Shown here piece by piece: positions 11,406 to 20,971 of a DNA stretch of 64,000 nucleotides. The first letter of the stretch is position 1, and each line of letters opens with the position of its first letter. A program made the position numbers and the translations under genes. The notes under the pieces are model-generated. The model did not search any database. It was given only the letters and a program-made list of their open reading frames with translations, and had not been told where the DNA came from. The stretch lies in NCBI GenBank assembly GCA_003254905.1, contig QANU01075321.1, forward strand, positions 62,001-126,000, read 5' to 3'. Origin of the DNA: Nissolia schottii (Eukaryota > Streptophyta > Magnoliopsida > Fabales > Fabaceae).

Positions 11406-13205
11406 ATGGCGAGTTCTATCTTGTTCTTCTTCCTCGCCCTCTCTCACTCCCTTCTCCAACACCCCATTTCTGCAGCAAATCTCCACAAAATCAAGCAACT
11501 CAGGTCAGATTTCCTTGCACAACCCATATCCTCCGACGACGCCCAACCGCCAACCGAGTACTTTGAGGTGACCAGGCCCATCGAGCTCCCAAACACCAAA
11601 CCATGCTCACACCATGTCCTCCGCCACGATTTTGGTCGCACGTACCGCAAACCGCCGGTCGTTGCCAACTACACCCCTCCCTCCGATTGCCCGTCTCAGA
11701 GGCTCTCCAAAATCGTCCTCGAGTGGAAGGCAACCTGCCAAGGGAGGCAGTTCGACCGCATTTTCGGAGTGTGGCTCGGCGGAGTCGAGCTGCTCAGGAG
11801 CTGCACCGCCGAGCCCAGGGCCACCGGAATCGTCTGGACCGTTGAGAAAGACGTCACTAGGTACCGTTCTCTGCTACTCAGCCAACAAATTCTTGCGGTG
11901 TATTTGGGAAATGTTGTTGACAAAACTTACACTGGGGTTTACCACGTCGATGTCACCATTCACTTTTACCCTGCTCCGAACACCGATGAGCCTGGAACCT
12001 CGCCGTTTGGGAACGGTTCTCCCGCGGATCTGATCTTACCGATCTCGAGAAACCTCCCGCTGAATGACGGGCTGTGGTTCGAAATCGAGAATTCCACTGG
12101 TGTGGACCTGAAGGGATTCAGGGTCCCTCAGAATGCTTACAGGGCTGTGTTAGAGGTGTATGTTTCGTTTCACGAGAGCGATGAGTTTTGGTACACCAAT
12201 CCTCCGGATGAGTATCTGTATGCTAACAACCTCACCGATACGCCCGGGAATGGACCGTTTAGGGAGGTGCTTGTGACCCTTGATGGCGAGGTTGTTGGCG
12301 CGGTTTGGCCGTTTACTGTGATTTACACTGGAGGGGTCAACCCCCTCTTGTGGAGACCCGTTACTGGCATTGGCTCGTTCGATCTTCCGTCCTATGACAT
12401 TGAGATCACGCCGTTTCTGGGGGCTTTGTTGGGAGGCGAGAGCCATTCGTTGGGGTTCAGCGTGACTAATGCGTTGAATGTTTGGTTTGTCGATGCGAAC
12501 TTGCATCTTTGGTTGGACGGAAAGAGCAGTAGAGTGGAAGGAGGGCTGCTGAATCACATTGCCAAGCCTTTGGTTGAGTCTCAAGTATTGGAGTTTAAAG
12601 GATTGAATGGAACATTCTGGACCACTGCTAAGAGGTCCATTTTGTCCGCCGGATGGGTGAGGTCTTCCTATGGTAATATCACAACCGGCGTGGTTCAAGA
12701 CTTCGATTACAACAATATAATGGTGATGGGGGAGAATGGGAATAAGCAAACTGTGAATCAGATGATTCTTTTCAACCATAGTGTTCACGCCAAGCTTCCA
12801 TCATCCTTTCCTGATTACATTGATGAAACGTTCAGAACGTTTTCCCTGTACTTGGACTCAGATGAGGTGGGTCAGGGTGATCATGCTTACTTGTCTGTTG
12901 CAAATGTTACATTGGGATTCAATGAGGACAGGTTTGAGACCCAAGATTTTCGATTTTCGAAGAGCTCTCTCAAAAATGTTCAGGACGGGCAGGGTACCAT
13001 GGTTGTTAAACATAATTTGGTTGTTAGCGGATTGGGTGAAACACAGCAAGATTACAGATACATAAGCAATGGATCTTGCTATTTCAGAAAAGTTGGCAGC
13101 TCAAATTACACTATTCTCTATGATGAAGTCAGACATTCTTGCAAGAGAGAGAGACGCTCACATTTTGGTCTTAATTTTATCAAAAAGCATCCCATTATTG
13201 TCTAG
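11406..13205 (+). CDS. PNGase A-like peptide-N-glycosidase (secreted glycoamidase), single exon
   Basis: This is an uninterrupted 599-codon frame. The product resembles plant peptide-N4-(N-acetyl-beta-glucosaminyl)asparagine amidase A, the almond PNGase A family, which releases whole N-glycans from glycopeptides, including those with core alpha-1,3-fucose. Residues 1 to about 24 (MASSILFFFLALSHS..ISAA) form a signal peptide, so the protein enters the secretory route. Family-like blocks are YFEVTRPIELPNTKPCSHHV, then YTPPSDCP, FDRIFGVWLGGVELLRSCTA, WTVEKDVTRY and VDVTIHFYPAP. There are about ten N-X-S/T sequons, as expected for a heavily glycosylated apoplastic or vacuolar protein. Absence of introns and length near 600 residues fit many plant homologues. 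The start is the first ATG, directly before the signal peptide. Base composition is clearly GC-richer than the flanks. Catalytic residues were not assigned. Family confidence is high; substrate preference is inferred from the family. Confidence 0.93.
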   Translation: MASSILFFFLALSHSLLQHPISAANLHKIKQLRSDFLAQPISSDDAQPPTEYFEVTRPIELPNTKPCSHHVLRHDFGRTYRKPPVVANYTPPSDCPSQRLSKIVLEWKATCQGRQFDRIFGVWLGGVELLRSCTAEPRATGIVWTVEKDVTRYRSLLLSQQILAVYLGNVVDKTYTGVYHVDVTIHFYPAPNTDEPGTSPFGNGSPADLILPISRNLPLNDGLWFEIENSTGVDLKGFRVPQNAYRAVLEVYVSFHESDEFWYTNPPDEYLYANNLTDTPGNGPFREVLVTLDGEVVGAVWPFTVIYTGGVNPLLWRPVTGIGSFDLPSYDIEITPFLGALLGGESHSLGFSVTNALNVWFVDANLHLWLDGKSSRVEGGLLNHIAKPLVESQVLEFKGLNGTFWTTAKRSILSAGWVRSSYGNITTGVVQDFDYNNIMVMGENGNKQTVNQMILFNHSVHAKLPSSFPDYIDETFRTFSLYLDSDEVGQGDHAYLSVANVTLGFNEDRFETQDFRFSKSSLKNVQDGQGTMVVKHNLVVSGLGETQQDYRYISNGSCYFRKVGSSNYTILYDEVRHSCKRERRSHFGLNFIKKHPIIV

Positions 13206-13765
13206 GATTCTTTGTTTTAAGAACAAATAAGTTTGCATTCCCGCTGCCTGGTTCTAATAAGTCCTTCCTTTTTCTATAAAAGTTTCCCTTTCTTTCATGG
13301 TACAATCATGGGCTTTGGTTCTGTGCTAGCTGTGTTATGCTGTTTTCATCGCACATGCAACAATAAAAAATTGTGACCTCATTTCTTCCAATGTGTGATC
13401 AAATGTGATGAATTTCTTTTGAATGTTGTCCTAGAAAGTTTATGCTTGAGTAGTTAAGCATCAACATAAGATATTTAGTGGTCGACTGGTCGGGAATGAA
13501 AGAACGGTTTGTTGGCCGTTCCCCCATAACAGGCTTTATGATACAATCGTGCCCACTCATTTGTCATCCAGTCGATGAGATTTTAATGAGATGTATGACT
13601 TAATTAGAATCTTATCTAATGGTTGATGATATTTGAAGCGACAAAGTGTTTTACACTGAGTACAAATAACATATCTCTTAATACCATAAAAGGATTTTGG
13701 ATTAACTTGTTAGCATGCATGGATTTAAGCTTCTTTCACCTAGCTGACGAGACTCATGATCCTTC
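13206..13765. other. 3' flank of the PNGase A-like gene
   Basis: This holds the presumed 3'UTR followed by intergenic sequence. An AATAAA-like signal (caacaataaaaaatt) lies near 13360. No further gene is visible. Confidence 0.45.
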
Positions 13766-13770
13766 CCTTA

Positions 13771-14018
13771 TAGTAAAACATTATTTTCATCGTTGAAGTT
13801 GACAACTTCTGTCAATTTCGTCTCCAAACTTTTAAAATCATCATAATTGTTTTTGAAATTGTCAAATGGTCATCAAGTTCATCCCTAGGGTTAAGTCTAT
13901 AGGAGATTAACATGATGGACGTTTAACAACTTCAAAGTCAATTTCGATGATTTTAAAAGTTTGAAAACGAAATTTATAGAAGCCATCAAAACTTAAGGAA
14001 CAAAAATAATGTTTTATT
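13771..14018. mobile_element. Foldback MITE with ~115-bp arms
   Basis: The left arm begins TAGTAAAACATTATTTT and contains CTCCAAACTTTTAAAATCATC. The right arm, read in reverse, begins AATAAAACATTATTTTTG and contains TTCAAACTTTTAAAATCATC. The two arms pair over most of their length around a short spacer near 13890. A CCTTCC hexamer lies just outside each arm (13761-13766 and 14019-14024) and may be part of a target duplication. There is no coding capacity. Confidence 0.7.
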
Positions 14019-14024
14019 CCTTCC

Positions 14025-14858
14025 ATTTTGTTAATTACTACTTTAGAGTTTTTTGAAAGGGCTTACCATCTTGGGGGTGTAGATACAAAGGAGTTGACTC
14101 AGTTTAGTGATTGTCTGTTCAATGATAGCAATTTGCTTAGAGTAATATTATGGTCATAATCAAAATAGTGACTCTTATGATAATGACACTCATAAAAGTG
14201 TGGAGTTTATAGAGAGTTTCATCGTATTAGACTCCAAAGTTTTGTCAGTTTTAAAGTTATTCATTTTAATTATCATATTATGGTTTCTAATTTTTTTTTC
14301 GTTTATCATTTCTCATTTGCTTTAGAAGCATGTTTTAAGTTAAAATTGACAAATTAACCTGCCAAATGTAAATTTAGGCCGCTGCTGTGGAAACCGAAGC
14401 AAAATAAAATATAATATTTTTGCTTGTACTATTTTAGGTGGTGAGAAAAGAATGTCATACATCGAATGTAAAAGATACTAGTTTAATAATGTTGTGTAAA
14501 ATTATGTTTCGTTACTCCGTAAGAAGTTCAATTGAAAGTTTTCTTAGGGTCGTTAGGTCCGATAACAACTCATAAAAATATTTTAAACAACACACATTGT
14601 AATATACAAAGATCATAAACTTTTGAGATACAAGTTGTAATTTAAATAATAAATAAATATAGTGATTAACTTCAATTGGTAAAATGTAACTTTACCTATC
14701 CTTAACCCTTGATGAATGCAAGATATTTTTTCTTCTTTCTCTCACCTATTCTTCTGTTCTTATCTTTTTAGTGTTAAGGAGGAAGTTGCCATCGCTCTCT
14801 TTTGGTAATAGTCTCACTGCATCTTCTTTCAAGTTTTTAAAGAATTTTTCGTGTTATT
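14025..14858. other. Intergenic, no recognised feature
   Basis: This is AT-rich DNA between the foldback element and the solo LTR. I see no gene or clear repeat boundary in it. Confidence 0.4.
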
Positions 14859-15493
14859 TGTAACATTCCACTTTTTCTTAGTAAATATTTTGCGTAATAA
14901 ATAAATATACAAGCCATTTATTTAGATTGAAAATTTAAATCACTAATTTTATTTTCTAAAAATGCCAATCAAGGAAATAGTTTTGCGGTCTCGCGAAATT
15001 CTGCGAGATCCGGATCAATTTTCGGTTGTCGCCTGAATTTAATTACGTATCGAAGGTATCCGTAAAACACACTTTTACGAAAATAAAATTACGAGTACTT
15101 TGGATTAATTTAAATTCCTTGTTAGGAGTGTTTGTACAATGGGTTTTTATGTTTAGATAATTTTCACGATATCCGTTAAATTTTCGTGCACGTATGACTA
15201 TTCACGTACACGGACAGTTAACAACCAAACACAATAAAAAACACACAGGATGTGATTAACATACACACACACCACACGGCTATATGGCAACCACAACAAC
15301 TCTCTTACACCCACCTTACCTCTCTTACACACACCATACTCCACCATACCTAGCCCATACCTTGCCCATGCTTCTACCCATGCTTCCATCACTTCCAACC
15401 CTTTAAAAATTAATTTAATCTCCCTTCTCAAATCAGCCATGAAACCGTAGAGCTCTCTCTCATTTGTAGAGAATTCCCACTCTTTCTTTTCTC

Positions 15494-15500
15494 TATAAAT
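15494..15500 (+). promoter_or_regulatory. TATA box of the solo LTR
   Basis: TATAAAT sits in a CTCTATAAATAC context about 640 bp into the LTR, followed by CT-rich leader sequence. This sets the element's orientation as plus. An equivalent TATAAAT, on the minus strand, lies at 45451-45457 in the related LTR there. Confidence 0.6.
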
Positions 15501-16227
15501 ACAAGCCCAAGCCAAGCCTAAGACCACTCCATCTTCATCTCATTTTCTCTCTTGTTTCCTTGCCATTCTTGCTCCTTTTCCCAAGCCTCAAAATTGTGGC
15601 ACTCTTCCATCTTTACTTCTTCATTTTCTTCTCTTTGTGACCAAGAAAGAACACCATCTCGCCATCTCTTAAAACTCAATCTCATTTCCCTCACAAATCC
15701 CTAAACACAACACCACCATCTTCACAAATTTTCCTCACATTTTTCTCACCAAAATCGTGAGCTCACCTTTGGTTTCTCTCAAGTTTTCTCTTGAGAGAAG
15801 GGGACCAAAGACTTGAAAGGCACCAAGGCTTCTAGGGACTTTCACTCCAAGCCTCAATCACCACCACAAAGCTTCTCCACAAGTGGGTAACTTTTGTTGA
15901 ACATTTCTTGAAGTGGTCCATAACTGTTTATAGATAGATATTTTTATGTATATGTTGTTGTTGTATGTCTGCAAAATATTGGTGTTTATTTGTGACTTGT
16001 TGGGATATGAAGGTACCTAAGCGTGAACGAGATTTTAATATGAAAATCATGATTTTGAGGGTGTTTTCAAGAGAAGTGAAAGTGAGGTTTTGAGTGAGCT
16101 TAAGAAAATGTTTGAGAAAAAGATTTAAGTTTTTGAGTGTACCTAAGAAAAATGCTTGAGAAAAAGATTGAGAAATGAGTGGAATAGACAAAAGAGTAAG
16201 GATGTGAAAAGATTTTCACGTCAAGCC

Positions 16228-16390
16228 GCTGAGCGACCCTGGAGGGACGCTGAGCTACCTGAGCGTTCCCAGTGTCCGCTGAGCGACCCTGGAGGGTTGC
16301 TGAGCGACCTGAGTGGTCTTAGTGTTCGCTGAGCGACCTAGAGAACCTTAGGCCATTGAGCGGCTACTGGCAGGGCAGTTGAGTGACCTG
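16228..16390 (+). repeat. CTGAGCGACC motif array in solo LTR
   Basis: About seven copies of GCTGAGCGACC or a close variant (TGAGCTACC, TGAGCGGCT, TGAGTGACC) occur at intervals of about 20-35 bp. The core CGCTGAGCG is a near-palindrome around a central base. Confidence 0.75.
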
Positions 16391-18229
16391 AGAGGTCCAT
16401 GAGGTCCCACATATCCCAACAAGCACTATTTCACCTTAGTTTATGCATGAAGACTATATGTAATAACTGTGTTTATGTATTGTATCCTTAATATTATGCA
16501 TCATGAGGTAATGGTTGTCATTAGGTTGCTAGGACAACCTAGATAACTAGAAGTTAATCACCTAAATATGAAAAGATCATAAATGAATCTTAGGGGAAAT
16601 GTAAGATCTTAAGAAAGTTCCGGCCACAATGGGCTCAGAAGACCTTGTATATATGTACTTAGTTATATAATAGGAGATCCCCTCTCTTGACATGTCAACA
16701 GACAAGCCCCTCACCATCCATCAAGATGGAATAGTCAAAACTACGCAAACAGACTTAAAAATTTGCTAGAAAAGCAAGTTCGATTATAAAGAGAAAAGAT
16801 GACGAAAGAAAAGAAATACTATGATAAAGCAAGAAAGTGATAAGAAAGTACGAGTCTACTCTTGGTGACACTGTTAGGGCGACCCCTCACCATTCTGTAA
16901 GCAGGATGGTCATTCCCTATCGATGTCGATGACGTATGCTAAATGCATCCATGGTGAGCTACCACTCAGGTATGAGTGTTGTCTAGTCATCAACGATACG
17001 GAAACTGAGTAGGTTGTACACCGAACGGGGACGACAGTCCCATGATCTACAAAGGAGAGTGATGGACATAAAAGCCGAAAAGAAGGATGTTATCCCGAGG
17101 GAAAACACTTGACCGGGCGCATAAGAAATAATTCAGACCCCCTTCCCTGCATGCATGCTATCTATGATGTATGTATATGGTAACTATTTATGTATACAAT
17201 AAGGCTACGTCAAGTGGAAAAGGTTTCACTAGACGGCCCTACAAGGTTATGAGGTACTTGAGTACGATGCTGCGTTTCTAAAGCGAATTGGATTAGTAAG
17301 CATGATAAATTCCCCTTGATAGGTAACGCAAAGATTAGAGAATCCCCAGTCACCTAGTAAATTAGATAAAGCTATCAGGACTAGCATGAATTTAAAATAA
17401 GTAGGGATTTTAGTATACTTTAACACCTAGAGATCTCCTGAGTGACCTGAATCATAATTGAAGCAAAAACAAGTAGTATTTCCCTAGGATTCCCCACTGA
17501 GGATGTGACGTTCTCATCCCCCACTCATTTATGATTCCAGGCGAGCATGACGAGTACACAGGAGCGGAGTAGGCCTCACCGGAAGAGTAAAGACCTTGGC
17601 ATCAAGAAGTTCCAGCGAAGGCAGCAGGACAACAATGTTTACATACGCATCGTACTAGGTTTTGTATTTTGTACTAGCTAAATGGATTAGATATGCCATT
17701 AGCTCTTAAGTGTAGTAATTATATTATGTAATTATAAACAAATGTGTAACTGATTCTGGACCTTCATGAATGCATATACATTATGCTTCCTATGAGCTTG
17801 TTGTGATTACTTATCTGTTATGTCATTAAATGCCTAAGTCTCTTAGATTCTATCACTTGCGTATAGATGTATGTCTTCTTGAACATGCATAGCTCATATT
17901 TTAAGCGTTAATAAAGAAAGGAAAAAGATTTAAATTGGTCCATGTTTTCTGTAAAAGAATATTTTAAAGATAATAGAAGGCTAAAAGTATCCTCACCAAA
18001 GCACTTAACAACCCTGTGAGCATTGTCTACGACTTAAGCGTGAGCAGCTAGCAGGGGTGTTACATTATTGTTTCTCTTTATGGGTGATTATGTTTCTCTT
18101 TATGGTGTGTTTGTTGCCTTTTATGGTTTTAATTTTTTTTTTCTCTTTGTAGTGTTTTATTTTCATTTTTTTTTGTTTTTGTTTATGAGATTTTGTTTAT
18201 AGGAGTGTTACGGATGAATATATTCAGAT

Positions 18230-18480
18230 TTATCATGAACGGAAGTGTAATACATTTTTCAAATTGCAACACCGGTAGCGTTGGTGTTTGATATGAAAGA
18301 TGCTTGGACATTGATAATTTTTGGGCAAGAAGCAGAGTTACAGATCTTTAGTTAGTTCCGAATGAATGATGTATTTGTATCTTAATAATGTTAAATCTAA
18401 TGTATTATTTTTAATTTGTAAGTTTCATTAGACAACTCTATGAATGAAGTTTCTCAGTTTTGGTAAAAAAGAAAGACCTC
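18230..18480 (+). mobile_element. 5'-truncated LINE 3' tail
   Basis: The stretch shares its order of blocks with 55730-55996: the words TTTTTCAAATTGCAACA, then a GTTGGT(G/C)TTTG motif, AAAGATG.TT.GACAT, ACAGATCTT, GTTAAATCTAATGTAT, and TCTATGAATG, with an A-rich end. Two copies that stop at an A-rich 3' end are typical of L1-like retroposon tails. No reverse transcriptase remains in either copy. Confidence 0.55.
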
Positions 18481-19316
18481 CTAAAATTCAAGACAGAAAA
18501 AAAAAAGACTCGCACAAATATTGTTATATATTGAACATAACGTTAGGCTAAAATGTGGGTATTTGCTTTTTGGACAATTTATGCTATCTGGGTGCACTGG
18601 CTCAAGGCAAGTTGCTCTCAAAATATACTAGTGATATTGTTTCTCTTTACTTCTTCACAAAGATAGTTATAGAAATTTTAAGGTGTGGTTATCCGAAAAT
18701 ATTTTTTAGGTATCTGAGAATTGGAGGATCAGGTCATGCATAAGTCATGGACATGGAAGGTGAACGACTTAAAATTGGGTTGGAACCCCTTTGGTGGACT
18801 GAGAAAAAAAAATTCATGCAAAGTGTCTAGTTATAGGAGAGAAATAGGTGAACAAGTGATGCCTATCACCCAGCTCAGTTGCACAATGTAAGCGTAACGG
18901 TGCTCTACGCTGACTCCAATGTCCCGTATTGCTTATTTACTAGTGGGGAGGTTCTAGTCTTCCCCATTTTTTTATTATTTTTCCACAAGTTCAAGTGAGG
19001 GTCCCTCTTAGTGTGGACTCTAGCGAAGTTTAAGTTGTGTCATTAGGGAGCATGGGAGCTCAAATGAGATCATTCATTGTTTTTCACGAGTGGTAAGTCC
19101 CCTTGTTATGTCTTTTGTCTTTTACAACATTGTTTTAGGGTTGCTAGTAGCAATTCAGAGATCCCAAAAAATTACAAATGGCATTACCAAAATATCGGTG
19201 AAACCACAAAAATTTAGAGAAAAATACGACCAATCAAAAGCAAGCTACGAGACCCAAAAAAAAAAAACAAAAGCACAGCACTCGCCAGTAAAATAGCGAG
19301 CTTGTGCTGGGGGCAA
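18481..19316 (+). mobile_element. Probable internal 3' part of an LTR element
   Basis: No gene is recognised here. The stretch ends with GTGCTGGGGGCAA directly before a TG-starting LTR, which is the expected form of a polypurine tract. The end of this region is therefore most likely untranslated 3' sequence of a broken LTR retrotransposon; the part nearer 18.5 kb is unassigned. Confidence 0.4.
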
Positions 19317-19967
19317 TGTTACGGGCTAAAACCTAGGGGTCAGAGAGCTCTCACCCTCTAAGAGGGAGAGGAGCTCGCATCCCCTAAAAGGCCCAAAGCG
19401 TCTAACCCACTAAGGAGCAGAAGAGGCTATCCCCACCTGGTCAGACCGGCCCAAAGAGAGGGAGCCTCATGGCACTTAGAGGAGGAGAAGGTCGTAGGCC
19501 CAAAGGCTCCGAACTCCGTCTGGCCCAACAAGGCTAAGAGGAGGTAGCGGCGATTTCTCCTCCCCAGTCAGCAACCGACTCCTAGATAAGCGGGAAAAGA
19601 TAAACCAGGGAGCGGATAGACAAACCCCCTTGCTTTATCTCTATCTTATCTCTATCTTTGCACTCTAAGCTCACTTATAAAAGCACACGACCCCTCAGGT
19701 CATGAGGTACCTCTCACTCTCCTCTTAGAGAACTCTCCTAATCTCTGTGCTTACTTGAGCGTCGGAGTGTCTTTGTAGGTACACCCCACCGCTGCACTCT
19801 CTCTGAAAAGAACCAGCTTGGAGCTTTCGTCCGAGCCTCTGAACCCGCTCGAAGCCCTCGTCCAGACCTCTGACCATGCTTGGAGCTTTCACCCAGGCCT
19901 CAGAACCCGCTCGGAGCCTTCGTCCTCAGACTTAGAGCTTCCGTCAAGGCGCCTCCCTTACCGTTCA
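19317..19967 (+). mobile_element. Probable 3' LTR of a broken LTR retrotransposon
   Basis: A polypurine-like GGGGGCAA precedes TGTTACGGGC, and a matching end CCGTTCA occurs at 19961-19967, so the ends are TG...CA with partial inverted similarity. A TATA box (TATAAAA, 19676-19682) lies in the expected U3 position, followed by a leader with repeated CTCGGAGC(C/T)TTCGTCC..GCCTC units. The sequence is much more GC-rich than the neighbouring LTRs, so it is a different family. The 3' boundary is uncertain. Confidence 0.55.
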
Positions 19968-20607
19968 GGTAACCTCGTACCCTTTACGAATTAATTGCGA
20001 ACAATATGTATCTGAGAGTGGGGTGGCAATGGCAGAGGGGTAGGGTTTTGTTTTCTTGTGAGTCGTGACCCTTTTTCTCATGATTCCTTTTGCAGTGTTT
20101 GTAGCATCCTAGTATGATTCATTGTTGTTTTTGTTTTATTGGGACAAGTTTAATTGTTCCTTGATTCATGAGATGAGATTCATGCAGACAAATCATAAAG
20201 AGTGACTGAGATTGAGATGGAGGTGATGGTCGGCTAGTGATGGAAGTTCTGAGTGATGGTGGTGAGGTTTGGGGGTAATGACATTCAAATTTAAATAAAG
20301 TAAATAAGTAAAAGTATAAAAGTTATGTCACAGATATAAATCATGTGCATGGCATAAGTAAGGGAGGCACGTGCCTTTTAAAGTTTACGAGAAACGGCCT
20401 TGTAATTTGGATGAACTTCAAAGAAATGTGAGTGTAATTAATCTAAATAATTAAGGATTTAATTAGAATGTAATAATAGTATAAAACTTTTTAGATTATG
20501 AATCCATCACAATTAAACTCAATCATTAATATCATTTCAAATGAATGCACGAGAACCGAACTTTCCTTTTGTCGTAGCACTTGCCTAGTGTGAGAGAGAA
20601 AAAGGCA
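19968..20607. other. PEPC upstream region
   Basis: About 640 bp separate the LTR end from the PEPC TATA box. The sequence is AT-rich, and I can support no clear cis element beyond the TATA box listed separately. Confidence 0.4.
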
Positions 20608-20614
20608 TATAAAA
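20608..20614 (+). promoter_or_regulatory. Probable TATA box of the PEPC gene
   Basis: TATAAAA lies in a GCATATAAAAATGAC context, followed after about 50 bp by a CT-rich stretch typical of plant leaders (tttctctctcctcgatcc). It is about 360 bp upstream of the start codon in genomic distance and clearly less once the leader intron is removed. Confidence 0.6.
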
Positions 20615-20739
20615 ATGACACCGTGCACCACTTTGGATCTGGGATTCACTTCTATCTTCATTTCTCTCTCCTCGATCCATTTTCCCTTTCATTGTCATCA
20701 TCATTCTCCTCTTTCTCCGGCCTAATTGGCCCTTTCAAG

Positions 20740-20962
20740 GTACTTAACTACATTGTACTCCAAATCAATTCATCACGAGTCTCATCCAGAAGTCACGATT
20801 TCTCTATTTTATTCCATGGGCACTTTTCTCTGTCGCCACATGACAGTACTAGCAAACAGCACGATCCCTGCACTTTTGTGTCCTTTCAACCGTATAATTC
20901 TCTGTGTGGATTTGGTTTTTGATTTCTCTGGTGCCGTCCTCTTATGTTTTGATGGTTGGCAG
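20740..20962 (+). other. Leader (5'UTR) intron of the PEPC gene
   Basis: A donor fits at CAAG|GTACTT (20739/20740) and an acceptor at TTGGCAG|GTCGTGG (20962/20963), nine bases before the start codon. This would remove an in-frame upstream ATG at 20726 from consideration as a start, because the open frame from there runs through the intron and gives no family sequence. The call is an inference from splice-site form and protein similarity. Confidence 0.65.
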
Positions 20963-20971
20963 GTCGTGGCA

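Larger units (their letters stand above)
14859..18064 (+). mobile_element. Complete 3.2-kb solo LTR with 5-bp target duplication
   Basis: The element starts TGTAACATTCCAC and ends GCAGGGGTGTTACA, so it has TG...CA ends and 7-bp terminal inverted repeats. It is bounded by TTATT on both sides (14854-14858 and 18065-18069), a perfect 5-bp target duplication. No gag or pol is present and no second copy of the LTR adjoins it, so it is a solo LTR left by recombination. Parts include a TATA box at 15494, a CT-rich leader, and a CTGAGCGACC array at 16228-16390. Such long LTRs with TGTAACA termini suggest a Ty3/gypsy parent; that is inference. Confidence 0.88.

Noticed and set aside
12150-12788. 212-codon open frame on the minus strand
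   Set aside because: It lies wholly within the PNGase A-like coding region on the opposite strand and has no family sequence, so it is a shadow of that gene.
16228-16390. Regularly spaced repeats resembling a CRISPR array
   Set aside because: The repeats are short (about 10 bp), degenerate and inside an LTR, and this is a plant nuclear context.
20726-20971. In-frame upstream ATG that would extend PEPC by 82 residues
   Set aside because: The added residues do not resemble any PEPC N terminus, and the stretch contains a plausible leader intron (20740-20962). The start at 20972 gives the family N terminus.
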